From Orthonyx spaldingii (Eukaryota; Chordata; Aves; Passeriformes; Orthonychidae), in contig VZTJ01000801.1 in assembly GCA_013397795.1 (NCBI GenBank), forward strand, positions 124,001 to 188,000: a DNA stretch of 64,000 bases, read 5' to 3'. The notes below the pieces were generated by a model. That model was not told the origin of the DNA. It saw nothing but the letters and a program-made list of their open reading frames with translations, and made no database searches. Positions 14,258 to 23,734 of the stretch are shown here, piece after piece. Each line of letters opens with the position of its first letter. Within the stretch, counting starts at the first letter, position 1. A program made the position numbers and the translations under genes.

Positions 14258-14396
14258 GTCATTAGACTTTAAGATAAAGCATGGTGCTAATAACATCAAG
14301 GTTGTGGTTTCAATCCCTGTATGGGCAATTCACTGAAGAGTTGGATTCAGTGATCCTTGTGGGTCCTTTCTAACTCAGAATATTCTGTGATTCTGT
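14258..14396 (+). mobile_element. tRNA-Ile-derived SINE with CR1-type tail
   Basis: The head matches the body of tRNA-Ile(AAU): AGCATGGTGCTAATAACATC at about 14279, with the AAT anticodon context preserved. It is followed by the T-arm and B-box region (GTTGTGGTTTCAATCCCTGT at 14301) and ATGGGCA at the acceptor end. The A-box part upstream is degenerate (TTAGACTTTAAGATAAAGC). The tail is a CR1-like 3' end with TTGGATTCAGTGATCCTTGT (14341) and a terminus of ATATTCTGTGATTCTGT near 14380-14396. This matches the known avian design in which a tRNA gene fused to a CR1 tail is moved by CR1 machinery. From memory, the zebra finch element TguSINE1 is of this type. It is not a functional tRNA gene, because the 5' acceptor arm and A box are eroded. 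Confidence 0.85.
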
Positions 14397-15787
14397 AAAT
14401 AATGTGCCCAACACATCATCGTCTCGAAACTTTACTACCTCTGAGATATCTTTAATTGTGCTGAGCAATTACTGAAATTATAACTGCAATTATTCCTATG
14501 TCTAGGATTATGCATATGGTTGAAAAGTGGAAAATGGCCTATTTTCTTTGCCTAACACAAATTTAGTTCTGTTAATATTGAAGATGTGTATAATTGAATC
14601 ATATTTGCTACGAGGAGATGAAAAAAGCCTGTAAACCAAACTACTTATGGACCATAACTGATGAGGCCAAATAATTCTATACCTAGTTTAGCTTTTTTTT
14701 CTCTGAGCTGTTTATCATGGAAGCTGAATCTTAATTTTATATATTGCATTCCTTTCCATTTTATTCCTCTTTTAAAGAAATTTGTATTTTGAACTTCCAA
14801 GAAACTGCTAGCTTTGTCATGAGATGCATCCATCTGCTGTAGTTGTGTGCCATCACATTTTTACAGCACGTAAATAAGAAAACCTAATTCCATTTTTTCT
14901 TATAAAATTAATGCTTTTTAGATACTCTATGATGATAATTTCTCCTCCTGAAATGACAGTGAACTGGAGGATTAGGATAGCAGATGACAGCATTTATTTT
15001 CATAATTTACTGGTGCCATGAGTAATATTTGAGACCATGTCATTTCCCTAACACTTCAGACATAAAAAGTCATTTTTGCTGCAAGAGTGTTATAAAATTT
15101 GACGTAATGGAATTTGGTTTTTTCCAAGAACTATTAACTCCACAGCTATCAGATTTAGAAGAAGGAGAAAAGAAGACTCTCTTACACATTTTGCACAGAG
15201 CTGATTTGTACCTCAGCTACCAAAATATAGCTGCAAAGTACCATTTGGAATATTTTCAAAGAAAATGCCTGACAATAAATATAGTTAATTTCAATGGAAA
15301 ATGAAAATACATGCAAATGTTTCTAAGAAATCTGTATTTCTGTATACATTAATGTACCAATACCCATTTAAAGAAGTGTTCATCCAGGGCTCTTCCTGAA
15401 AATTCAACAGAAATGTATGAGTGGCTTTGAAGAATTTAATCTATGCTTTTGTTAGAGCTCTCTGTACTTTGTATATGTGAAAATGTCAGGTGCAAGCAAC
15501 TTAGACTGCTTCCTAAAAGTAAAGGATATATGGAATGATTTCAGAGGAAGTTATAATTTTGCAGAACAGAACTGCTCTATGTCGTGATGTCATGGTTCTG
15601 TTTCTCAGATAGTGATCCTTGGTTACTACTCATGAGCTTTTAATACAGTTTAGTCTATTCACGTTAATGGAATTTCCTGTTATTTGATTGCATCAACTCC
15701 TTGAAGTTCATTGTTGCTTGCATATTTTTCAGGATATTTATGTAAATAAAGGGCCAAATATCTTAACCATCTGAAGACCCAGGACCT
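14397..15787. other. Unique AT-rich non-coding DNA
   Basis: No gene or known repeat could be supported. A + strand frame of 91 codons at 15029-15304 was examined. It has no recognisable domain and no convincing splice context, so it is not called. Confidence 0.5.
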
Positions 15788-15792
15788 GTTAC
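15788..15792. repeat. Target-site duplication GTTAC, left copy
   Basis: GTTAC immediately precedes the TGTTATGA edge of the LTR and is repeated exactly at 16462-16466 after the other edge. A 5-bp duplication fits ERVL (class III)-type integration. Confidence 0.85.
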
Positions 15793-15951
15793 TGTTATGA
15801 ATGGATATTATGGGGTTAAAATAAGCTTCTACCTCTGCTTAGGCCTATAGCAATAGATAGTAACTTACTGAGGCGGCCTGCACCCCAGAACCCACTTCTA
15901 TTCGCAAGTTCTTTTAATAATGGCTGATTCGGTGTATTATAGAATAAATCA

Positions 15952-15957
15952 TTTATT
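15952..15957 (-). promoter_or_regulatory. Polyadenylation signal AATAAA of the LTR
   Basis: TTTATT on the + strand reads AATAAA on the - strand. It lies downstream of the LTR's TATA box, about where the R region should end. Confidence 0.6.
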
Positions 15958-16038
15958 CAAGAGACACCAATTGAACAGACAAGAGACTTAAAACAGAATA
16001 TTACTACACAGGAAAAAGAAAAACTATTAATAGTATAA

Positions 16039-16044
16039 CTTATA
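16039..16044 (-). promoter_or_regulatory. TATA box of the LTR
   Basis: CTTATA on the + strand reads TATAAG on the - strand. Its position upstream of the AATAAA signal supports the U3-R-U5 reading of this antisense LTR. Confidence 0.5.
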
Positions 16045-16461
16045 CAGTGCACGTTTACAAATACAGCTAGCGAAAAAAATAGTATAATTAGGATTCAATG
16101 TATCTCACCATCCAATTGTCGAAGAATGTCCACATACATCAGATCCTCTCCCTCAATCTCTAGAGAAGCTACCACAAGGTCCGCGAAATCCTTGGGGAGA
16201 AATTATCTCCACACATTTGTAGAATGTGCAAGAGAAACTTCTGATTTTGTGGTACATAGGTGATGCTTTTATAGAACAAAAGACATGCCTTCTGTCACGT
16301 ACACATTTTTTATCTCTTCTCCCATCTGTTCTCCAGATTCCTGGCATGGGGGTCTGGCAGACTCCTGGTGCCAGGGTGTGACCCCCTGGTGAGTTGTTAT
16401 GACAGAGGTTATCTTATCTATGCACCTCAGTGGGAGGAAGGAGGGGGGTCATCCTGCCACA

Positions 16462-16466
16462 GTTAC
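16462..16466. repeat. Target-site duplication GTTAC, right copy
   Basis: This is an exact repeat of the five bases at 15788-15792, directly after the TGCCACA edge of the LTR. Confidence 0.85.
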
Positions 16467-17770
16467 CTAATGCATGTGATAGATCATCTATAGGCATGGC
16501 TTCTGTTCCTGAAATAATGGAAAACCATTGTTCTCTGGACTCAGATTAATTTTGTCTCTATTAAGGTCCTCTGTGAAACATGATCTGCAGGGTAAATTTC
16601 TCAAACAACTTGTTTCTCTCTGTCTAATATTTTCTAGTCATACATGAAATTAGGAGAGCATGATTTTATTTCTCCTACCCTCCAGCTATTTTGTTGTTTC
16701 AGGTCAAAGGGACAGTTTCATGTTTTAAATCTTGTAGTAACACCTATGTACATTTGTGCTTAACCCCTTTATCTCCAGTTCCCAGAAACCTACTTTGGTG
16801 AAATAAATCTTCACATTTTCTTTTATTAGAGGAGCATTTTCAGATGCCTCCTCAACTCAAGCATTTTCATTCTCAACTCAAAATATTTCTTTGCTAGTAT
16901 GTTGTCATCTTTGTCTTTTACCTTTTCATTTACTTTTCCTGCATAACTCTTACCAAGAAGCCTGAAATCTCACACATTATCTACATTATTCCATCTTTCC
17001 TCATTTTTATCCCCAGGTTTCTTTTTCTCAATTTCTCCTTCCCACATTCTAACATTTTATCTTTAGCACATAGATGAAAACTTCTTAATTAAAAAGTAAT
17101 TTTACTTAAAAGTCCCATTATAAAGGGCATCCTTCGACTTTTAAAGTTCTTACCTGATTATTTGATTGTATTGCATGCACTTGCTGTTTTTTAATCTTGT
17201 TTCTTCACTCATGGTCATCAGCCTTCTCATACACAAACAGCATTGTCAACATATTTTTCAGCTGTACTTTCCTGAATGGAGAAGGTTTTTTTCCCATGGT
17301 TATCTAAGCACACTACACTATTTTCTTCAATTATTTGCTTCTACAACTTATCTAGACCCGTAGTCCATGTGAGACGTGCAGAAAATAAAGGTAAATCACA
17401 GTTCATTTTAGCCCCACTGAAAAGGTACTTGTCAAATACAACAAAGACTTTTCCTAGTCTCTTCAACCACAGGAATATATTTAAAAATGGTAAATAGAGC
17501 AAAGGAAAAAAATTTGAGTAAGATGTTACTATTTCCTTTGTATTTTTTGGAAATGATGTTTTCAGCGATTTTCTTTGTCTTTCAGTGAGATTGTAATCTG
17601 AAGCCTGGCATGAGGAAGGCATAATGCACATCTACTTTGGACTGTTTTGTTTTCGTGCTTTTTACGTGGGAATGTGCAGTTGTCTAGTAAGCAGCTTAGT
17701 CATAGGAATGATGTGCCAAAAATCTTTCCAGAAGATATCTTTTAAATTCCTATGGCTGTCCTCTGGAAAC
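16467..17770. other. Unique AT-rich non-coding DNA
   Basis: No gene or known repeat was found. The block from about 16840 to 17110 is pyrimidine-rich, with repeated CTCAACTCAA words near 16852 and 16873. No element was recognised. Confidence 0.55.
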
Positions 17771-18943
17771 AAACAGGAGGGTTGCCAACATCACTCCAGT
17801 TTGGAAACCAGTCCCCAAATGATTACATACCATTGCCACATCTGCACATTTAGCCTCACAGTTCCTGGAAAGGGGATGGAATGCCTCATTCTGGAGGCCA
17901 TCTCTACCCACGGGAAAACAAGAAGGTGTTCAGGAGCAATCAACATGGATTCACTAAAGGTAAATAATGTTTAACCAACCTATTTGCCTTCTATGATGTA
18001 ACAACTACCTGGATGGAGGATGGGAGAGCAGTGGATATTGTCTACCTGGATTTCTTCAAGTCTGTCAACACTGTCTCTCACTATATCCTCATAGGCAAAC
18101 TCAGGAATTGTGGACTGGATGAGTGGATAATGAGGTGGATTGAGACCTGCCTGAATGGCAGATCCCAGAAGGTCATTATTGACGACACAGAGTCTAGTTG
18201 GAAGCCTGTCACAAGTAACGTCCCCAAGGTTCAATACTGTGCTCAGTATTGTTTAACTTATTCATCAATGACTTGGATGAAGGGGCAGATGCCTCCCCAG
18301 CAAGTTCCAACAAGCTGTCCATGAGCCAGCAGTGTCCTTGTGGCTTAGAAGGCCAATGGTATCCTGGGGTGCATTCGCAAGAGCTAGCAGGTTGAGAAAG
18401 GTGATCCTGCCCCTCTACTCTACCCTGGTATGGCACATCTGGAGTGCTGTGTCCAATTCTGGACTCCCCAGTGTGAAAGAGACATGGAGCTCCTGGAGTG
18501 GGTCCAGTGACAATAAAGGTGATGAGGGTACTGGCTCATCTATCTTACAAGGAAAGGCTGAGGGCGCTGGGCCTGTTCAACCTCAAGAAGAGACAACTGA
18601 GAGGGGACCACATCAATGTCTGAAGGAAGGGTGTCAAGAGGATTTACCCAGACTCTGCTTGGTGGGGCTAAGCAATAGGACAAGAATGGGCAACGGGAAG
18701 AAACTGATGCACAGGAAATTTCACCTGAATATGAGGAAGAATTTCTTTACTCTTTGAGTGACCAAGCACTGAAACAGGTTGCCCAGAGGAATGTGGATTC
18801 TCCCTCACTGGAGATATTCAAGAACTATCTGGACACAATCCTGTGCCATGTGCTCTGGTATGAACCTGCTAGAGGAAGAAGGTTGGACCAGATGACCTGC
18901 TGTGGTCCTTTCCCTTACACATTCTCGAATTTTGTGATTCTAT
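17771..18943 (+). mobile_element. CR1 LINE with internally deleted reverse transcriptase
   Basis: This is a 5'-truncated CR1 on the + strand. It enters ORF2 at GTTGCCAACATCACTCCAG (about 17781) and passes the region coding the QHGFTKG-like motif in a shifted frame (about 17940-17960). At about 18013-18240 it encodes a recognisable RT stretch: VDIVYLDFFKSVNTVSHYIL (motif A, with the DFSKAFD-type core altered to DFFKSVN), then LRNCGLDEWIMRWIETCLNG and ESSWKPVTSNVPK. Near 18300 the sequence jumps from the block after the INDLDEG-like part to the LSMSQQC-like part, so the catalytic FADD region is missing. It resumes through LPLYSTLVWHIWSAV (about 18408) and the 3' UTR, ending TTTTGTGATTCTATTTG at about 18930-18946. 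The copy has frameshifts and stops and cannot be active. Confidence 0.93.
18013..18324 (+). pseudogene. CR1 ORF2 reverse-transcriptase fragment
   Basis: This frame of about 103 codons preserves the RT fingers and palm segment of CR1 ORF2 (YLDFFKSVNTVSHYILIGKL, then the RWIETCLNGRSQKV and SSWKPVTS blocks). The VPQGSVLGP-type motif has decayed to VPKVQYCAQYC and the frame then ends. It lacks the endonuclease domain, the FADD catalytic motif and the thumb region, so it is a relic and not a gene. Confidence 0.85.
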
Positions 18944-19950
18944 TTGTGTACATATGTGTGTTTTCAGTGGGACAGAGTGAGAAAGCATATGTGTGTATAT
19001 GGATATGGGAGAAGTGATAAAGCAAGTAACAAACTTTTATTTCTTAAATATCGCCTAATTCTTCTAGGGCTGTTTTGTGCTCTGGAAAGTGCCAGCAACC
19101 ACTCAGCTTAATGTCAAATTTCCACTTCTGTCCCACTCTTGTTGGTCACTGAGATTAAAAGAACTCTGTGGAAAGCAAAACAGAATAAATCTGTGCAGGA
19201 TATTTTTGCATGCTGAGCAGCTGCTGCTTAAAATACAGATCAGAACTTGTTCTTTTGGGAGAGTACCCAGTGATGGTTTTCCAGAGGCACAAGCAATATG
19301 TTTACTAATCTCTCCTGGCTAGCAGCAGTATGTTTAGTTTCCATAAGCCTGGAGGCCAGTAGTCCTATGAGAAACTACAGTTGCAGAAATTCAAGCATAA
19401 TAATTTTGACTTCAAATGACACAGTAATTCCTCAGCTTTTATACAGTTCCAGCTGCACACTTCATCTCTACAGGGAATACAAAAGAAGTGACATCATCAG
19501 TACCTACATAATATTTTTAGCTTGTACTAGAATCTAATGCTGTTAAGGGGCTAAAATAAGAAGTGAAGTTCTAAATTCTTCAGAGTTGCAGTCATGAAGC
19601 AATTACATCTGCAGTGTCCCATTAACTTATGCTGTATTTCCATGAAATTTCAGAGGGCATTTGTGTATCTGACAGTTTTTTAACATCTACTGACTGTAAA
19701 GTGTACAAGCACCGGGAAAAAACTTAAAATGCATTGATGACAGGATTTTTCATCTCCTTTTGTATTTTTCTGGTAGGTTTTTTTTTTACAAGTATCATTT
19801 GACTTGATTTTATTTAGACTGCTGCATTTCTGTGAACACAAATAAACACAAAATGCATCGATACATATTGTATACATTCATAAATTCACATACACACTTT
19901 TCCCAATATACTAAGATATGACCAATATTTCTGAAATTGCACTGGGTGTG
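18944..19950. other. Unique non-coding DNA
   Basis: No gene was found. A loose GTGTGTATATGG-type stretch follows the CR1 end at about 18944-19005, of the kind often seen next to CR1 termini. Beyond that I recognise nothing. Confidence 0.5.
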
Positions 19951-20725
19951 TGTGACAAGATGGCAGTGGGGCCTGTAGGAGAGCCTCTGTAAGCAGAGGC
20001 TAGGACTGTCCTGTGCTGGACACAGACTTTTCCATGTGACTCCAACAAACCTACCGCGGGTCATTGCTGAGTCCCTCAGCCAAAACTCTAGAAAACATAA
20101 GAAAAGGGAGAAAATGCTGGACAGGCAGAGGAGGGAGAAAAAAAGAGTAAAACAGGAAAGGGAAAACCAAGGTCAGAGGAGGAGCAGGAGCAGGGCAGAT
20201 GCTGCTAAAGGACTACAGCTCCTGGAGGACCCATGCTGGAGCATGGAGAGGAAAAGGGTAAAGAGGATGTGGTAGCAGAGGGAAACCATCGTGTACTGGA
20301 CCTAACACTCCCAACACCACCACTTTCTGTGCCACAGGCTCCCTCACCAAAGGGATCGAGCATAACCTGCAGCAATAACAAGGGGGAGGAGAGGAGTGTG
20401 AGATGAAGCTGAGCAGGCAAATGGGGTAGGAAAGGCATTTTCCTTAAGCGTGTTTTCCCCAGATGTTTTAATGCTGGGGGTTTTTTATTTGCTTTTTGCT
20501 TCCCAATACCTGCATAAGTAATTAAATATATATGCTAACTGGCAATAAATTTTCCACCCACTAAGTCTGTTTTTCCTGTGTTAGAAATTGATACAGGGTC
20601 TCCCTGTGTTTATCTTGACCCACAAACTTTTTTACTCCTCTTGTTTCTAATTTCTCCCTCATTCTACTGAGGGGGCAGTAACTGGCTCTATGGGGCTTTG
20701 GCTGCTAGTTGGGGCTAACCTGCTA
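19951..20725 (+). mobile_element. Solitary LTR, probable ERVL type
   Basis: It begins TGTGACAAGATGGCAGTGGG at 19951, followed by a CCTGTAGGAGAGCCTCTGTA block and a purine-rich middle (about 20100-20280). Next comes GGACCCATGCTGGAGCATGG near 20227. It ends with a typical block: AATAAA at 20544-20549, AAGTCTGTTTTTCCTGTGTTA (about 20566), GTTTATCTTGACCCACAAAC (about 20609) and GGCTGCTAGTTGGGGCTAAC near 20699. The order matches a common avian ERVL-type LTR as I recall it. The last bases (expected ...CCACA) are not clear, so the right edge is approximate and no target duplication is claimed. At about 775 bp it looks shortened in its repetitive middle. No internal retroviral genes flank it. Confidence 0.8.
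20544..20549 (+). promoter_or_regulatory. Polyadenylation signal AATAAA of the LTR
   Basis: AATAAA lies about 180 bases before the right edge of the LTR, at the usual place in this family, just upstream of the AAGTCTGTTTTTCC block. Confidence 0.6.
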
Positions 20726-21844
20726 TATAATTTTGTGTTAATACTCACATACATTTAAAAAAGAAATTGGCTAGAAATTTCATGGAGTTCCTTGTAATAT
20801 TATAGGTATTTGATTAACATACATACTATCCTAAAAACAATCCCCAGAAATAAATTATTAAAAAATGTTACATGTTTTGTGTGTGTATGATTGATCTTGT
20901 AGCGTTTCGAATGGAAGAGATAGTATGCACTTACCAGACAGATTTCCATTTGGACTCAATTTTAGCCAGGCTCCTGAAGTTATTCCATATTCCTTAGCCC
21001 TCCCACTCTCTTCTCAGCTTCAGTTTAGTCCCAAGCAGTAATTCCTGACCCAGGTTCTAGCCTGAAATTTATATTGACTTTTTTTGGTCTTTTCTAACCG
21101 CTTCCTACATGCCTCTTCTTGGATTTTTATCCTAAGCTTTTTTTTTTTTTTTTTTACTTTTTTTCCTCACAGTCTAGTTACATTCCCTTTTTCACCTTAC
21201 ATGCATCTACTTTTAAGTTTCTTCTCTCCAGACAGATACAATGCAGTAGAGAGAGATATTGTGATGGCTAATGATCATGAGTGTTCATTAATATTTCTTG
21301 GATCTATCAGTGTCTTTTTTGGTATCATTTAGTATCAAGAATGACTAATTCTTGTTGGCTAAGAAAATCATGATGTTTTTCTCTCACTAAGAGGTTATGG
21401 AGTATTATGCTGTTATAGTCATTTTATCTACAGATCTTTCAAGTTGGATTTTTAGAGCTTCATCTTTTCTTCATGTTTTATAGGTAATCCAGGACTGTTG
21501 GAAAAAGCAGTGAATTATAGTGAAATATGATGATAGTAATGACCTAGTGTCCACCTGTTCAATCAATGTCCTACTAAAGAATGGAACATCTATTAAAAAT
21601 TTGTTTGAACTTGGAAAGTATTTGTCTGAAGTTATTGGAGTGGGAAATATGTTTGGAGGTCTTAATGTTTTGTCCTTCTGAACACAGTATGTCATTTGAC
21701 TTTCAGCCTAGGGTTTCAAGTAGTTCATTAGTGCTGGGCATTAAATGAATGTAAAATCAGTGAAGAGTGGATTTTAATGATGTGAGACTGTGCAAGTTTG
21801 CTTTAGGTGGGGATCTTGTTATCATTAACTCGATTCTCAGGTCA
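20726..21844. other. Unique AT-rich non-coding DNA
   Basis: No gene or known element was found. It contains a long T tract at 21138-21164. Confidence 0.55.
21138..21164. repeat. Poly-T tract (T18, AC, T7)
   Basis: Eighteen T residues, then AC and seven more T, within a broader pyrimidine-rich stretch at about 21080-21230. It is low complexity. Confidence 0.9.
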
Positions 21845-22121
21845 GGGCTTGTGTGGACTTAAGGAATGCAGTTGCATGTCTCAAAGTGCCCATAATGCAC
21901 CATCCCCACAAGATAAGACACCACAACAGAACTTGAGATAAACACAGACAGAACAGCAGGAAGGATCTAATTCCAGGCCTAAGAGAGGCAAAGGTTTGCA
22001 ATTAGCACACCAGAAAAACTGAACTGTGCAAACTGTGGGAAAGAAAACCACTACTTACATCCTCTCCAGCCCAAGTTGTGGGAACATTGGTGATCACGCT
22101 GTGAATATTCAGGACCTGAAC

Positions 22122-22129
22122 TATAAAAG
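22122..22129 (+). promoter_or_regulatory. TATA box of LTR copy A
   Basis: TATAAAAG lies inside the most conserved segment shared with copy B, where the same box is present on the other strand. Confidence 0.6.
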
Positions 22130-22223
22130 TGGTACCTCCTGAAGAACGACTCGGGGACTCCCACCACTGAGAAGACCAGGATGAATAAGGACCAGAAGGA
22201 CACTGCAGGAATCTTTTGCTTAA

Positions 22224-22252
22224 CTTCTCTCTCTCTCTCTTTCTCCCTCTCC
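22224..22252. repeat. CT-rich simple repeat inside LTR copy A
   Basis: A run of TC dinucleotides, then CCCTCTCC-type pyrimidines, between the TATA box and the AATAAA signal. Copy B carries the matching GA run at about 23599-23615. Confidence 0.8.
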
Positions 22253-22300
22253 AGCCCCCGTTGCTATTTCCTTTATTTCTCTACCTCACCTTTACTGTTA

Positions 22301-22306
22301 AATAAA
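22301..22306 (+). promoter_or_regulatory. Polyadenylation signal AATAAA of LTR copy A
   Basis: AATAAA in the context GTTAAATAAAATCTGTAC is shared with copy B and sits about 180 bases after the TATA box. Confidence 0.6.
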
Positions 22307-22435
22307 ATCTGTACTATTTGTTTTGGCATATGGTCCCATTTGCACTTTAATTCAGGCAGAGGCATCTATTGTACTTGGATCATAACAGGACTGAACTCAT
22401 GGTTTTCTGACGATATATCAGTGTGAATAATTTTG

Positions 22436-22447
22436 AAAAAAAAAAAA
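22436..22447. repeat. Poly-A tract (A12)
   Basis: Twelve A residues between LTR copy A and the CR1 tail that follows. No retroposon body ending in this tract was recognised. Confidence 0.85.
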
Positions 22448-22462
22448 GCTGTTATATAATAC

Positions 22463-22540
22463 CCGTGGAAGAGGAGTTGGAGCTAGATGATCTTTAAGGT
22501 CCCTTCTAACCCTAGCCATTCTGTGATCCTACGATTCTCT
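22463..22540 (+). mobile_element. CR1 3' tail, short fragment
   Basis: About 78 bases of CR1 3' UTR: GGAGTTGGAGCTAGATGATC (about 22473), then TTAAGGTCCCTTCTAACCC and the terminus CATTCTGTGATCCTACGATT. It lies between the two inverted LTR copies. This argues that the spacer is ordinary genomic DNA and not a retroviral interior. Confidence 0.88.
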
Positions 22541-23451
22541 GACTATAACAACTTATATATTGAGCAGCTTATCTGCATAAAAGAAAATGTAATTTTTAGC
22601 TGTTACTTTTGTTTGCTGTTTGAGCATTTTCATGTGTGTTCAAAGCGCAACATTTGACATCCTGAGTTACCCAGAGCTTGTCTTTCAAGGCTGTCACATT
22701 TCTGATGAGAACTAATGTTCACTCAATTCAAAGGAGAAGTAAAGTTTTAACACAGAAATTTGTTAGATTCTGGAACCAGACTATGTACAGGCCAGTTTAA
22801 TTAAACTTTGTGAAAGATGGGAAGATTCATTTATAAAGATGTCAAGAATGGCAGAAATGACTAAGAGCTGAAATGCTAAGCAAGATTATACTTTTCAAAT
22901 CAATATATATATATATAACTGGTTGTATTATTATGAATGTGGGTTGAGCTACTGAATTGTATTGCATTATGGATGTCATTATGCATTGTATTATGTACTG
23001 TTCTGTCAGAAAAGAATCTGCAATTTTTCCATTAATTATGTATGTGCCTGAATACATGAAAATGAGCAAATAATTATATGTTATCTATATTCCTTTATTA
23101 GCATGTATCTTTCAGCAGTTCAAGGAGCTTCATCAGTCATGATTTGTTTCACTTAAGTGGCCTTCTTCAGCAGCACTGGTGTGGCTCATTGAATACTTAT
23201 TTTAAAATTTTTAAAATGCTGTTTTGCTCTGGGAGATAGCAACTGGCTCTTCATTTTAAAGGAGAAGCTACTTTGTATGATCTGCAGGCTTGACAATGAA
23301 TCTAATTTCATGGATGTTTATTTATTACATATATATTTGTATTAAGTTTTTCTAAGTGAATTTAACCTACGCTGAAGACACTAGTCTATGAGTGCTGGAT
23401 TGCAAAATCCCATATACACACCAGGCCCAGCAGCAGTTCATAACAACCTCT
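22541..23451. other. Spacer between the inverted LTR copies
   Basis: About 0.9 kb of AT-rich sequence with no gene and no retroviral motif. It has a perfect (AT)7 run at 22903-22917. Its last 16 bases (23436-23451) form the left arm and loop of a palindrome with the edge of LTR copy B. Confidence 0.6.
22903..22917. repeat. (AT)n microsatellite
   Basis: Seven AT dinucleotides followed by one A. A short simple repeat. Confidence 0.9.
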
Positions 23452-23461
23452 TGTTATGAAC
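23436..23461. repeat. Perfect 10-bp inverted repeat at an LTR edge
   Basis: The arms GTTCATAACA (23436-23445) and TGTTATGAAC (23452-23461) are perfect reverse complements separated by ACCTCT. The right arm is the terminal sequence of LTR copy B; the left arm lies just outside it. Confidence 0.92.
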
Positions 23462-23532
23462 CAATTATAATAGATGCCTCTGACTGAATTAAGGTGCAAA
23501 TGAGACCATATGCAGAAACCAATAGTACAGAT

Positions 23533-23538
23533 TTTATT
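23533..23538 (-). promoter_or_regulatory. Polyadenylation signal AATAAA of LTR copy B
   Basis: TTTATT on the + strand reads AATAAA on the - strand, in the same context as in copy A. Confidence 0.6.
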
Positions 23539-23726
23539 TAACAGTAAAGGTGAGGTAGAGAAATAAAGGAAATAGGAACAAGGCTGGGAAAGGGACAAAG
23601 AGAGAGAGAGAGAGGTTAAGCAAAAGATGTCACCACCACGTAGATTCCTGCAGTGTCCTGCTGGTCCTTATTCATCCTGGTCTTCTCAGTGGTGGGAGTC
23701 CCCGAGTCGTTCTTCAGGAGGTACCA

Positions 23727-23734
23727 CTTTTATA
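23727..23734 (-). promoter_or_regulatory. TATA box of LTR copy B
   Basis: CTTTTATA on the + strand reads TATAAAAG on the - strand. It is identical in context to the box in copy A. Confidence 0.6.

Larger units (their letters stand above)
15793..16461 (-). mobile_element. Solo LTR of an endogenous retrovirus, antisense
   Basis: The element is 669 bp, begins TGTTATGA and ends TGCCACA on the + strand, and is flanked by perfect GTTAC duplications. Read on the - strand it runs from TGTGGCAGG to TCATAACA, the usual TG...CA form. On the - strand a TATAAG box lies at about 16039-16044 and an AATAAA polyadenylation signal at 15952-15957, in the correct U3-R-U5 order and about 85 bases apart. No gag, pol or env sequence is present and only one LTR remains, so it is a solo LTR formed by recombination. 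I did not match it to a named family. The 5-bp duplication suggests ERVL or a related class. Confidence 0.9.
21850..22387 (+). mobile_element. LTR copy A of an inverted LTR pair
   Basis: A 538-bp LTR that begins TGTGTGGACTTAAGGAATGC and ends ATCATAACA. The start is supported by a longer relative on the - strand that begins TGTAAGGACTTAAAGATC at 32437. It has a TATAAAAG box at 22122-22129 and AATAAA at 22301-22306, in correct order for the + strand. A CT-rich tract (about 22224-22252) lies between them. The five bases on either side are GGGCT (21845-21849) and GGACT (22388-22392), a plausible 5-bp target duplication with one mutation. Copy B at 23452-23993 is the same LTR in reverse orientation. 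No internal retroviral sequence is attached, so it is probably a solo LTR, likely ERVL type. Confidence 0.87.

Noticed and set aside
14279..14329. Possible tRNA-Ile gene
   Set aside because: The 5' acceptor stem and A box are degenerate and the 3' side continues into a CR1 tail, so it is a SINE head and not a tRNA gene.
15029..15304. A 91-codon + strand frame with acidic and leucine-rich text
   Set aside because: No recognisable domain, no convincing splice sites and AT-rich flanks without codon bias. It looks like a chance frame.
18332..18757. A 141-codon + strand frame
   Set aside because: It lies wholly inside the CR1 element at 17771-18943, partly in the true ORF2 frame and partly out of it. 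It is not a host gene.
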